Origin: Pseudomonadota bacterium
GTDB taxonomy: Bacteria; Myxococcota_A; Bradymonadia; Bradymonadales; GCA-2716585
DNA length: 53,921 bases
Assembly (NCBI GenBank): GCA_005804885.1
Contig: SYOX01000047.1
Span: 1-53,921 of the forward strand
Direction: 5' to 3'
The notes under the pieces are model-generated. The model worked only from the letters and a program-made list of their open reading frames with translations, ran no database searches and was not told the origin of the DNA. A program made the position numbers and the translations under genes. The number at the start of each line of letters is the position of its first letter. Within the stretch, counting starts at the first letter, position 1. Shown one piece after another: positions 41,658 to 50,153 of the stretch.

Positions 41658-44600
41658 TCAACCCATCGCGTCCCTTGTGGCTTGTGACAGGGCGCTGCGC
41701 AGGCATTCACGCTGTCGAGAGCCCCGAAGGGGCGTGCCTTCGTCTGTAGCCCCAGGCGCGAGCCTGGGGCGGCGTCGCAGCCTGAGCGCGGCGGTGAGGG
41801 AGAGGATCAGGACGAGGAGGGGCGAGGGGGAGGTGGCGGGGTGGCTGGGGGTGGTGGCGCAGGTGGTGGAGCCCTGGGGGGAGGCGGGGGTGGGCAGGAC
41901 GTCGTCGGTGGGGTCGAGCATGTTGCGGCCGAGGCCGATCTCGGCGCCGTCGGGCAGGGAGCCGTTGTCGGAGTCGGGGTCTGCGGCGTTGACGAGGCCG
42001 TCGTAATCGGAGTCCTCGTTCCAGCCGGGTTCGGCGCCGTCGCTGATGCCGTCGGTGTCGGTGTCGACTTCGAGGGGGTTGGTGCCGAAGCGGCGCTCCT
42101 CGCCGTCGGAGAGGTGATCGCCGTCGGTGTCCCAGAGGATGGGGTCGCTGCCCTCTTCGATCTCGGGGCCGTCGGGCAGGCCATCGAGGTCGGTGTCGGG
42201 GTTGTCGACGCGGGTGCCGGCGAGGCGCTCCTGGGCTTGTGTGAGGCCGTCGCCGTCGAGGTCGTCGTCGCAGGCATTGCCGAGCTCGTCGCGGTCGAGG
42301 TCGATCTGGGCGGGGTTGGGGACGGAGGGGCAGTTGTCGCGGGCGTCGCTGATGCCGTCGCCGTCGGCGTCGGGCTCGCAGATGTCGCCGACGCCGTTGT
42401 TGTCGGTGTCCTCCTGTCGGGGGTTGAAGACGAGGGGGCAGTTGTCGCGCTCGTTGTCGAAGAAGTCGCCGTCGCGGTCGCGGTCGCAGGCGTCGCCGAC
42501 GGCGTCGTTGTCGGTGTTGAGCTGGTCGGGGTTGGGGTCGTCGGGGCAGTTGTCGACGTGGTCGGGGACGGCGTCGAGGTCGCGGTCCTGCTCGCAGGCG
42601 TCGCCGAGGTCGTTGTTGTTCAGGTCGGCCTGATCGGGGTTGGGGACGGTCTGGCAGTTGTCGAGGGGGTCGGTGACGCCGTCGTCGTCGTCGTCGGTGT
42701 CGCAGAGATCGCCGAGGTCGTCGCCGTCGGTGTCGCTCTGGGGTGGGTTGTGGATGTTGGGGCAGTTGTCGCGGCTGTTGGGGTGCCCGTCGCCGTCGAT
42801 GTCTCGGTCGCAGGTGTCGCCGACGCCGTCGCCGTCGCGGTCGCGCTGGTCGCGGTTGAAGGCCCAGGGGCAGTTGTCGGCGGTGTTCAGGACGCCGTCG
42901 TTGTCCCAGTCCTCGTCGCAGGCGTCGCCCTGGCCGTCGCCGTCGTTGTCGCCCTGGTCGTCGTTGGGTCGGCGCGGGCAGTTGTCGGCGTCGTTGGGGT
43001 GTGCGTCGCCGTCGATGTCGGGGTCGCAGGCGTCGCCGAGGCCGTTGTTGTCGAGGTCGAGCTGATCGGGGTTGTGGGCCTCGGGGCAGTTGTCGAAGGT
43101 GGAGCCGATGCCGTCCGTGTCGGGGTCGCCGCCGCAGAAGGGGTCGGCGGGGCCGAGGACCTGGATCTCGACCTCGTCGATGTCCGACTGCCCCTCGTTG
43201 TCGGTGACGGTCAGGCGCGCGCGGTAGATGCCGCTGGTGACAAAGAGGTGGTCGGCCACGGGGGTGTCGGCGTCAGCGTCGTCGTCGTTGCCTCCGAGGC
43301 TGTCGGTGTTTCGCCCCAGGTCCAGGTCCCATTGCCACTGGACGATCCCCGCGCCGTCGAGATCGGGGTCGAAGCTGGCGCTGCCGTCGAGGCTGAAGGG
43401 CTGGCGCGAGCAGGTCCGGCGTCGGGGTCCGGCCTCGGCCACGGGGGGGTGGAGGGTGGCGTTGGTCATGGGGGGCAGGATGTAGGGTCCGCAGCAGGCC
43501 GCTGGCTCGGAGCCCTGGGAGATGGCGATGAAGGGCGCGCTGGCCTCGATGCGGACGATCTGCTCGGCGGCGATCTCGATGGCGGCTCTGTAGGGGCCGG
43601 CGCCGCGCCAGTTGCGCGGGGCCAGCTGCGTGGGGCGGCCCAGCGTGTCCACGGAGACCAGGGCCTCGACGCTCAAGTCCGGGGCGCTCAGGCTCAGCAG
43701 GTGCATCAGCCCCGGCTCGGCCACGGTCCAGGCGGCGTGGCGGCCAGGGGCGATGGGGTGGGACTGGACGAGGGCCCCGCGCCGGGGCAGGGCCTCGAAG
43801 GCGCCGGTCAGGACGGCGACAGGGCGAGAGGCGCGGATCTCGATCAGGTCGCGGTCGATAGGGGAGTTGGAGAGCACGACCGAGAGGCCGTCGAGCAGCT
43901 GGCCGGGGGGCTGGACGGTGGAGAAGATCTGCCCGCGCGACAGCCGCAAGGTGTGGCTGTCGTCGCCGTCGGTCCAGTCGACGATCTCGACCTCGGTGTC
44001 GTCGTGCAGCGGGATGATCGTCATCGAGGACTGGACGGCCAGGAGGGCGCCGGAGAGGACCCCGAGGGCGTCCTCGCCGGGTTCGGCGCTGGCCGGGGCG
44101 GTGATCCAGCCGGTGCGGCCGTCGAATGCGGAGACGATCTGGACGACGGCCTGGTGGCTGGAGAGGATCTCGATCTGATCGTCGTCCAGGTCGGTGACGA
44201 GGAAGGTGACGAAGCGCCGATGGGAGGCCAGGGCGTCCTGCGCGGTCAGGAGGCGGGAGTCGTCGCCGTCGCTCAGGTCGACGATCTCGATGGCGACGTC
44301 GGCCAGCGCGGTGGCGCCGGTCAGCGGGACGGTGATGAGCAGGTCGCCGTCGGCCCAGGTGACGAAGTGGTCGCTGGAGAAGCGGCCTTCGGCGTCGGAG
44401 ACGAAGCCGGACCAGCCGCCGGTCGAGCGCAGCGAGGGCAGGGTCCCGGCGACGACCTGGACGGGGGCGCTGGAGACGACCGAGACGACGTCCGGCAGCA
44501 GCCCGACGCGGTGGATGTCCCCGCTCTGGCGCAGGTCGAACTGCGTCAGGGTGCCGTTGGTGGTCAGATCCACGAGGCGGACGTGGGTGTCGGGGGTGTG

Positions 44601-44747
44601 GGCCAGGACGCGCAGCTCGGAGGCGGTGTAGGTGACGAGGCGGAGCTCGTCTGCTGCGGCCTCCGGGGGGGAGGCCAGGGCGATGAGGGCGACGAGGGAT
44701 ATCGTCGCCAAGGAGAGGTGGGGGGGGTTTGCCGGTGGTCTTGTCAT
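41658..44747 (-). CDS. Thrombospondin-type-3 / PKD surface protein with altered C-terminus
   Basis: 1029 residues, ATG 44747, signal peptide (LSLATISLVALIALASPPEAAA). Residues ~33-440 form a beta-rich domain of unclear family, perhaps distantly like IgGFc-binding N-domains. A PKD-like domain follows (SLDGSASFDPD, ARLTVTDNEGQSD, ~455-545). Then come eight TSP3 Ca2+-binding repeats of the type DNCPxxxNPDQxDxDxDGxGDACD, and further DTDGDxLSDGEE repeats. A Ser/Pro stretch with one Cys and a hydrophobic helix (PLLVLILSLTAALRLRRR) looks like a MYXO-CTERM sorting tag. Unusually, 36 further residues follow the Arg run, encoded largely by a REP-like element. The original stop was probably lost by that insertion. 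Confidence 0.85.
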   Translation of the reverse strand: MTRPPANPPHLSLATISLVALIALASPPEAAADELRLVTYTASELRVLAHTPDTHVRLVDLTTNGTLTQFDLRQSGDIHRVGLLPDVVSVVSSAPVQVVAGTLPSLRSTGGWSGFVSDAEGRFSSDHFVTWADGDLLITVPLTGATALADVAIEIVDLSDGDDSRLLTAQDALASHRRFVTFLVTDLDDDQIEILSSHQAVVQIVSAFDGRTGWITAPASAEPGEDALGVLSGALLAVQSSMTIIPLHDDTEVEIVDWTDGDDSHTLRLSRGQIFSTVQPPGQLLDGLSVVLSNSPIDRDLIEIRASRPVAVLTGAFEALPRRGALVQSHPIAPGRHAAWTVAEPGLMHLLSLSAPDLSVEALVSVDTLGRPTQLAPRNWRGAGPYRAAIEIAAEQIVRIEASAPFIAISQGSEPAACCGPYILPPMTNATLHPPVAEAGPRRRTCSRQPFSLDGSASFDPDLDGAGIVQWQWDLDLGRNTDSLGGNDDDADADTPVADHLFVTSGIYRARLTVTDNEGQSDIDEVEIQVLGPADPFCGGDPDTDGIGSTFDNCPEAHNPDQLDLDNNGLGDACDPDIDGDAHPNDADNCPRRPNDDQGDNDGDGQGDACDEDWDNDGVLNTADNCPWAFNRDQRDRDGDGVGDTCDRDIDGDGHPNSRDNCPNIHNPPQSDTDGDDLGDLCDTDDDDDGVTDPLDNCQTVPNPDQADLNNNDLGDACEQDRDLDAVPDHVDNCPDDPNPDQLNTDNDAVGDACDRDRDGDFFDNERDNCPLVFNPRQEDTDNNGVGDICEPDADGDGISDARDNCPSVPNPAQIDLDRDELGNACDDDLDGDGLTQAQERLAGTRVDNPDTDLDGLPDGPEIEEGSDPILWDTDGDHLSDGEERRFGTNPLEVDTDTDGISDGAEPGWNEDSDYDGLVNAADPDSDNGSLPDGAEIGLGRNMLDPTDDVLPTPASPQGSTTCATTPSHPATSPSPLLVLILSLTAALRLRRRPRLAPGATDEGTPLRGSRQRECLRSALSQATRDAMG
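41720..41776 (-). repeat. REP-like palindromic element, copy B, inside the TSP3 gene end
   Basis: A perfect 9-bp stem GCCCCAGGC/GCCTGGGGC with a GCGA loop, and a smaller GCCCC-GAA-GGGGC hairpin. Its reverse complement matches 41551-41606 closely. It encodes part of the unusual 36-residue tail after the Arg run of the TSP3 protein. Confidence 0.75.
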
Positions 44748-44897
44748 CGGCCTTGCTGGAGGTGCGTGGTTGGCCGCGGTGAAGACGCCGCCTGGCCTGA
44801 GGGAGATCCTAGTGGGCCGGACGGAAGATGCAAGCCCTTCGTCGGCGCGGGGATCAAGGCCCTTTTCAGGCCGACGCCTTTGGGGTAGGTTGTGCGA

Positions 44898-44913
44898 CTG
44901 ACTGACGCATCAG
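44898..44913. promoter_or_regulatory. Possible TetR operator
   Basis: CTGACTGACGCATCAG has 4-bp complementary ends and a GACTGAC repeat of the kind bound by several TetR regulators. It lies in the divergent region between the TSP3 gene and the TetR gene, 52 bases before the latter. Only a weak suggestion. Confidence 0.25.
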
Positions 44914-44964
44914 CGCGATGGCGGGGCGCCGTCGGGCGCTGGGATGGGTGACGGTGGGGTGAGG

Positions 44965-45597
44965 ATGAGCCAGACGAACCGGGACGACGCCAAGGCCGAC
45001 AGGGCCGCCGCGATCAAGCAGGCCGCCGTGGAGGTCTTCGCCGAGCACGGCTACCACGCGGCCAAGGTGTCGATGATCGTGCATCGGGTGGGGGTGGCGC
45101 AGGGCACCTTCTACCTCTATTACAAGAGCAAGCAGGAGATCTTCGACGAGATCCTGGGCGACTTCCTGGGGCTCTTTCAGGACTCGGTGGTGACCTGGGA
45201 GGTGGGCAGCTTTGAGACCGTGGAGGCGCTCAGGGCGGGGTTGATGTCGCTGGGTGAGACGCTCTTGAGGGTGCTGGTGGAGAACCGGGATCTGACGCGG
45301 ATCTTCTTCATGGAGTCGCTCAACAGCCTGCCGGAGTTCAAGGCGCGGATAGACGCCTTCTATCGGGATCTGGCCGACGTGATGACGGGGATCAACCGGA
45401 TCAACCATCAGCTGGGGCTGCTGCGGGATCAGGACTTCCAGGTGCTGGCCTACTGCACGATGGGGATGGTCGAGCGCAACATCCAGCAGACGATCGTGCT
45501 GCCGGACGAGCCGCCGACGATGGAGGAGATGAGGGTGATCGTCGAGACGATCGTCGATCTCTTCCTCTACGGCGCGAGCGCGGCTCAGAAGAGGTAG
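44965..45597 (+). CDS. TetR/AcrR family transcriptional regulator
   Basis: 210 residues from ATG 44965 (MSQTNRDD), after a GGTGGGGTGAGG ribosome region; the frame is open from 44944. The N-terminal helix-turn-helix is typical: AAIKQAAVEVFAEHGYHAAK, then VSMIVHRVGVAQGTFYLYYKSK (quoted in two parts). The C-terminal ligand-binding domain is all helical and unassigned. It could control the divergent TSP3 gene, itself, or the convergent outer-membrane protein gene, whose end overlaps it by 13 bp. The ligand is unknown. Confidence 0.92.
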   Translation: MSQTNRDDAKADRAAAIKQAAVEVFAEHGYHAAKVSMIVHRVGVAQGTFYLYYKSKQEIFDEILGDFLGLFQDSVVTWEVGSFETVEALRAGLMSLGETLLRVLVENRDLTRIFFMESLNSLPEFKARIDAFYRDLADVMTGINRINHQLGLLRDQDFQVLAYCTMGMVERNIQQTIVLPDEPPTMEEMRVIVETIVDLFLYGASAAQKR

Positions 45598-46328
45598 ACG
45601 GAGAGGCCGAGGGTGGCGCTCAGGTGGTATTGCCACTCGGAGATAAAGACGGCCGAGCGGACCCGCAGGCCCTCCAGGACGAACTCGCCGCGATCGCGCG
45701 TGGCCTCGGGGGTGCCCGGGTTGAAGCCGCCGCGCACCTGAAGCGGGACGCGCAGATCGACGCCATCGAAGGGCAGCTTGAACTCCACGCCGAAGCCGGC
45801 GATGAGCAGGGCGTAGTTGCCGGCCTGCCCGCCGATGAGGGTGGCGGTCGAGGGCAGCACGGGGTCGGTGGCGACGGTCAGGGACTGGGGCAGGACGATC
45901 TCGACGCCGAGGCTGAGCTGGGGCTGGACCCAGCGGCCGGGGTAGACGCCCTTGAGCAGCAAGGGCCAGTGCAGCGAGGTCTGCCCGATGGTGATCTTGA
46001 CGAGGTTGACGAAGCCGCTGCCTTGATCCTCGCTCAAGAAGAGGCCCGTCTCAAAGCCCAGGACTTCCTTGTAGCGGATCTCGGCCAGGGCGCCGAGGCC
46101 GGCTCCGGCGCCGCCGAAGCCGGGGTAGACCAGCTCGATGGGGTCGCCGGGCGCGATGCCCATGTCGTCGGGCCTGTCCAAGAAGCTGCCGACGAGCTGG
46201 CCGGCGAGCCCGACGCCGATGGAGATGTCCTCGAGGTCATCGGCGGCCTGGGCCGGGGCGGCCAGCGCCAGCGCGGCCAGCGCCAGCGCCAGGGCGGGCA
46301 GGGGTGCGGATCGACCGGGATCGTTCAT
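45585..46328 (-). CDS. Outer-membrane beta-barrel protein, unknown function
   Basis: 247 residues from ATG 46328 with GGAGG seven bases upstream. The signal peptide (PLPALALALAALALAAPAQA) is followed by alternating amphipathic beta-strands with Gly/aromatic turns (LGALAEIRYKEVLGFETGLFL, quoted up to there). The C-terminal strand ends in Phe (LSVYLF), the usual barrel-assembly signal. Probably an 8-10-strand barrel. No specific family is recognised. It is convergent and overlapping with the TetR gene. Confidence 0.75.
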   Translation of the reverse strand: MNDPGRSAPLPALALALAALALAAPAQAADDLEDISIGVGLAGQLVGSFLDRPDDMGIAPGDPIELVYPGFGGAGAGLGALAEIRYKEVLGFETGLFLSEDQGSGFVNLVKITIGQTSLHWPLLLKGVYPGRWVQPQLSLGVEIVLPQSLTVATDPVLPSTATLIGGQAGNYALLIAGFGVEFKLPFDGVDLRVPLQVRGGFNPGTPEATRDRGEFVLEGLRVRSAVFISEWQYHLSATLGLSVYLF

Positions 46329-46443
46329 CCAAGGGCCTCCAGCGCGCCGTGTTGGGGTGTGGGTCATGTGGCCCGAGGGCGGGATCGGCGCCGGCTCCGA
46401 GGTGCCATCCTAGCACGGCGCGTCGTGGCGCGCGACGTGTGAC

Positions 46444-46472
46444 TTGACAAGTGCGGTGCCAGGCGGCATACC
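46444..46472 (+). promoter_or_regulatory. Sigma-70-type promoter of rpmB
   Basis: A consensus -35 TTGACA (46444-46449), a 17-base spacer and a -10-like CATACC (46467-46472). Start of transcription is predicted about 105-110 bases before the L28 start codon. The -10 is a poor match, so confidence is moderate. Confidence 0.5.
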
Positions 46473-46585
46473 TCTTGGCCCTGTCGCGGCGCGCCCGGAT
46501 GGTCATGTGTTGATCGGCGCGGCCGCCCAAGGTGAGAGATGATGAGCCTGGGTCGCCTGGCCTGGATGGATGAAGGAGTCGAATT

Positions 46586-46825
46586 ATGTCGCGCACTTGC
46601 AAGTTGACCGGGAAGAGGCGCCTGGCGGGCTTCACCATCTCCCACGCCCACAACAAGACCCGCAAGTTCCAGCAGCCCAACCTCCAGTGGAAGCGGGTCT
46701 ACATCCCCGAGGAGAGCCGCTTCGTGCGGATCAGGGTCTCGACGCGGGCGCTGCGCACCATCACGCGCAAGGGCCTGCTCAAGTACCTTCAGGACGAGAA
46801 CCTGACGCTCCGCGATCTGACCTGA
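46586..46825 (+). CDS. rpmB: Ribosomal protein L28 (bL28)
   Basis: 79 residues, ATG 46586 with AAGGAG upstream. It begins MSRTCKLTGKRRLAGFTISH, with family features KTRKFQPNL-like (RKFQQPNLQWKR) and the C-terminal RVSTRALRTITRKGLLKYL. It binds 23S rRNA in the large subunit. L28 forms with a CxxC knuckle exist, but this one has only Cys5, the zinc-free type. It stands alone, not with rpmG. Confidence 0.97.
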   Translation: MSRTCKLTGKRRLAGFTISHAHNKTRKFQQPNLQWKRVYIPEESRFVRIRVSTRALRTITRKGLLKYLQDENLTLRDLT

Positions 46826-46944
46826 GAGACGCGCCGCCCTCCACCGCGCGATCTTGAGCCTGACGCCTTGAGCCGCTCCCCTTTCGGGGGTTGAGCGCGG
46901 CGCTCTGGCTTGCGCGGCCCCCCAAATTACATTATGGCTCTGTG

Positions 46945-46957
46945 CTCTCAATGAGAG
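46945..46957. promoter_or_regulatory. 13-bp palindrome near the kinase promoter
   Basis: CTCTCA-A-TGAGAG, a perfect 6-1-6 inverted repeat, 29 bases before the kinase ATG at 46986. An AT-rich patch (46924-46935, ATTACATTAT) just upstream may be the -10 region. This would put the palindrome at the start of transcription, an operator-like position. Confidence 0.35.
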
Positions 46958-46985
46958 TCGTCTTGGTGGGGCGCGTGGGGGGTCT

Positions 46986-49900
46986 ATGGCCGCCGCGAGT
47001 GGCGAGTTGGTGGGCGTCGGCAAGATCGTGGCGGGTCGCTACGCGATCTTGCGGCCGCTGGGGCGCGGCGGCGTCGGCCGCGTGTGGCTGGCCGAGGATC
47101 TCCAGCGGGACCGTCGGCTGGTGGCCTTCAAGAGCGCGCCGCCTTCGGTCGTCGGCGAGGTCGACGCCCGCGCGGCGAGCCTGAAGCAGGAGTTCAGGGT
47201 GCTGACGCGGCTGCGGCACCCGCACCTCGTTCGAGTCTACGAGATCGGCGCTCTGGAGGGCGGCGCGCGCTACCTGACGGAGGAGTACGTCGAGGGAGAG
47301 ACGCTCGACAACCTCATCGGCCACTTCCCCGCCGAGCACCTGGAGGTCTTGTGCGCGCAGCTCTTGCAGGCGCTGGACTACCTGGAGCGCAAGGGGGTGC
47401 TGCACCGGGACATCAAGCCGAGCAATGCGGTGGTGCAATGGCGCCTGTCGGGGACGAGCGAGTCGGTGCAGCCGGAGGTCAAGCTGCTGGACTTCGGTCT
47501 GGCGCACACGGCGCAGGGGGACTCGGGGCTCAAGGGCGGGACGCGGCGCTTCATGGCGCCGGAGGTGCAGCTTGGGATGGCCGCCGACGCGCTGAGCGAG
47601 CTCTACAGCCTCGGGGCGACGCTCTATTGCATGGTCAGCGGGGAGCCGCCGATGGAGGTGCCAGACATGGCCTCGCTGCTGTCGGCGCCGGTGGTGGATC
47701 TGTCGTCCTTCCCGGTGCCGTCCGGGGTGCGGGGGGTGCTCAAGCGGCTGCTGTCGGTGTCGCGCTCTGGGCGCTTCGCCAGCGCCCGCGAGGCGCTTGA
47801 GGAGCTGGTCTACCGGTCAGGCGGGAGGCTGGGCGAGGAGGTCTTGAGGGAGTCGCCGACGCAACTGGATGATGGTGCGCTGGTGGGGCGGCGCGAGCTG
47901 CTCGACGAGATGCTGGCGCGCTGCCGCGCAGGGGAGGCGGCGCGGTGGGTGCTGGTCGGCCCTGCGGGCTTTGGGAAGCGTCGGCTGGCGCGGGAGTTCG
48001 AGATCCAGGCGCAGCTGATGGAGCGGTCGACCTTCAGGATCGAGGTGTCGCCGGGCAACCCGCCCTATCAGATCCCGGTGGCGCTGATCGATCAGCTGGA
48101 GGGTCGGCGGCTGGGGCGAACCAAGGCGCCCAGGGTCGAGAAGGCGGCCCCATGGCAGGAGAGGCGGCGCGGCTCTGCGCTCTCGTCGACGAGCGAGGCC
48201 TTCGAGCCGATGCTGCTGCGTCGGCTGGAGGAGGCGTCGAGGTTCGACACGCTGCCCGTGGTGCTCATCGAGGACGTGGATCTGGCCGATCCTTACAGCC
48301 TCGGGATCCTCGCGCGGTGGTGCAAGGGTCCGGCGGCCTTCTGTCTGGTGGCGACGGCCCAGGCGATCCCGGCGGCGATGCGGGAGGCGGTCGATGCGGT
48401 GGAGATCCGGCCCTTGAGCCGAGGGGAGGTGAAGGGCTTCCTGGAGGATCGCTTCGGGGCGGTGGAGGTGCCGGAGGCGGTGCTGGAGCGGCTGGCGGAG
48501 ATCTCGGGCGGGTCGCCGGCGAACCTCCGCTCGGTGTGCGTGGAGCTGTTGCGGCGAGGCCTGCTGCGGAGCCGTCGCGCGGACGTGTGGACGCTCAGGG
48601 CGCTGCCGGAGGACTTCGCGGTGGAGGCGGAGCGGGCCTTCGAAGAGGGCCTGGACGGCTTGAGCGTGGCGGGCATGAGGGTGCTGGAGTCTCTGGCCTT
48701 GCTGGAGCGGCCCGTGTCTGAGGGGTGGATGTGCGATCTGCTCGACAGGCTGCGCGAAGACTGGGAGATGAAGGAGTCTCTGGTGGAGGAGGGGCGGCAG
48801 GCGGAGCTCTTTCGGGATCTGGAGCTGCGCTCCTACCTGCGCATCGAGCGGGAGGGCGGCCGGGTGTCGTTGAGGCCGCCGGGCGAGCGGCTGCTCAAGA
48901 CGATCAAGGCGCGCCTGCCGGAGGCGCGGCTGGCGCAGCTGCACCGGGTCATCGGCGAGCGCCTGGCGGTGGACTGGGCGCGCGAGGGGGTGGTCGGCGC
49001 CCGCGAGGTGGCCTACCACCTTCAGCGGGGGGAGGATCAGGAGCAGGCCCGTGGGTTTGAGCTTGTGGCGGCGCTGGAGGCGATCGAGGTGGGGGCCATC
49101 GACAGGGCCTTCGATCACCTGAGCTACTCGCTCAAGGCGCGATCGCACGGGGTCGAGCGGGCCTATGTGCGCCTGCTCGAAGGGATCCTCGCCATGCGCC
49201 AGGTGGATCGGGAGCGGGCGAGGACGGCCTTCATCGAGGCGGTCCAGCTGGGTCAGGGGAGTTACGTCGGGGCGCTGGCGCACGTCCACCTGGCGCGGCT
49301 GGCCCTGGATCGCGGTCAGGTCGAGGCGGCCCAGGAGGTGATGAGGACGCTGGCGAGGCGCTGGCCGGGGCTCTCGTCGACCTACCTCATCGAGCGGCTC
49401 AGGGGGACCTTCGCCCAGACGCTGATGCAGTATGAGGCGGCGGTGCTGGCCTACGCGCGCTGCGGCGAGATCGCGGCGGAGTGGGGTTGGCGCGAGGGGG
49501 TGCTGGAGGCGCAGCTGGAGCGCGGGTCGTGCTTGCTGGCGATGGGCGAAGTCGGGGCGGCCGAGCCCGTTTATGAGGCGCTGCTCAGCGTGATCCGGGC
49601 GAGCGCAAGGCCGCCGGAGCTCGCCGGGGAGGTGTGGATCCAGTGGGGATGGTTGCACTACCTCAAGGGGCAGGAGGTTGCGGCGTGGCGCTACGTCGCG
49701 CGGGGCCTGGATCTGCTCAGGGAGGGCAATGCGCCGAGGGGTCGGGTGGAGGCGCTGGTGATGCTGGCGACGATGGAGATCGAGCAGGACAGGCCAGAGG
49801 ACGCGCTGGGCCGCATCAACGAGGCGATAGAGTTTCGGCGCAAGGGTCGGGAGCGGGGTGAGCAGCTCATGCTCAGCGGGCTGCACCACCTGGCCAGGGT

Positions 49901-50153
49901 GGGGATGCGGCAAGACGTCGAGGCGTCGCTGGAGACGCTGGAGGCGCTCTACAGCCGGTCGAGGCCGATGGCGAACCCGCTCAAGCGGGCGCGGCTGGCG
50001 CTGCTGGTGGCCAGGGGCCACGCGATGGCGGGGGACAAGGCCAGGGCCATGGTCTTGATCGAGGAGGTGCTGAGGGAGGTGGCGTCGACGCCGACGGGGC
50101 GGCACATGCTGGGGGTGATGGCGAGGCGGATGCGCTCCTCGCTTACCGGATGA
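46986..50153 (+). CDS. Ser/Thr protein kinase - ATPase - TPR-like signalling protein
   Basis: 1055 residues, ATG 46986 after GGGGGG. Kinase domain ~15-280: GRGGVG (26-31), AFK (Lys49), HRDIKPSN (140-147), DFG (169-171) and APE (191-193), all complete. A STAND/AAA_16-like ATPase follows, with P-loop GPAGFGKR (325-332) and Walker B LPVVLIEDVD (423-432). Residues ~560-1050 are helical, with TPR-like spacing (e.g. ALAHVHLARLALDRGQVEAA). This is the myxobacterial kinase-ATPase-TPR design, a large scaffold for stress or developmental signalling. No membrane helix. The convergent FHA gene overlaps by 11 bp and could encode its phosphothreonine-reading partner. Confidence 0.88.
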   Translation: MAAASGELVGVGKIVAGRYAILRPLGRGGVGRVWLAEDLQRDRRLVAFKSAPPSVVGEVDARAASLKQEFRVLTRLRHPHLVRVYEIGALEGGARYLTEEYVEGETLDNLIGHFPAEHLEVLCAQLLQALDYLERKGVLHRDIKPSNAVVQWRLSGTSESVQPEVKLLDFGLAHTAQGDSGLKGGTRRFMAPEVQLGMAADALSELYSLGATLYCMVSGEPPMEVPDMASLLSAPVVDLSSFPVPSGVRGVLKRLLSVSRSGRFASAREALEELVYRSGGRLGEEVLRESPTQLDDGALVGRRELLDEMLARCRAGEAARWVLVGPAGFGKRRLAREFEIQAQLMERSTFRIEVSPGNPPYQIPVALIDQLEGRRLGRTKAPRVEKAAPWQERRRGSALSSTSEAFEPMLLRRLEEASRFDTLPVVLIEDVDLADPYSLGILARWCKGPAAFCLVATAQAIPAAMREAVDAVEIRPLSRGEVKGFLEDRFGAVEVPEAVLERLAEISGGSPANLRSVCVELLRRGLLRSRRADVWTLRALPEDFAVEAERAFEEGLDGLSVAGMRVLESLALLERPVSEGWMCDLLDRLREDWEMKESLVEEGRQAELFRDLELRSYLRIEREGGRVSLRPPGERLLKTIKARLPEARLAQLHRVIGERLAVDWAREGVVGAREVAYHLQRGEDQEQARGFELVAALEAIEVGAIDRAFDHLSYSLKARSHGVERAYVRLLEGILAMRQVDRERARTAFIEAVQLGQGSYVGALAHVHLARLALDRGQVEAAQEVMRTLARRWPGLSSTYLIERLRGTFAQTLMQYEAAVLAYARCGEIAAEWGWREGVLEAQLERGSCLLAMGEVGAAEPVYEALLSVIRASARPPELAGEVWIQWGWLHYLKGQEVAAWRYVARGLDLLREGNAPRGRVEALVMLATMEIEQDRPEDALGRINEAIEFRRKGRERGEQLMLSGLHHLARVGMRQDVEASLETLEALYSRSRPMANPLKRARLALLVARGHAMAGDKARAMVLIEEVLREVASTPTGRHMLGVMARRMRSSLTG

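Noticed and set aside
42290..43110. Regularly spaced short repeats, considered as a CRISPR array
   Set aside because: They are the coding pattern of TSP3 protein repeats: in frame, diverged, and without constant repeats or unique spacers.
41841..44888. Very long open frame on the plus strand opposite the TSP3 gene (1015 codons)
   Set aside because: Its composition is dominated by Val/Gly/Ala/Asp from reading the minus gene backwards. It has no domain, and the TSP3 repeats on the other strand are unmistakable.
46875..46897. Hairpin after rpmB considered as a terminator
   Set aside because: The stem is interrupted and is not followed by a T-run.
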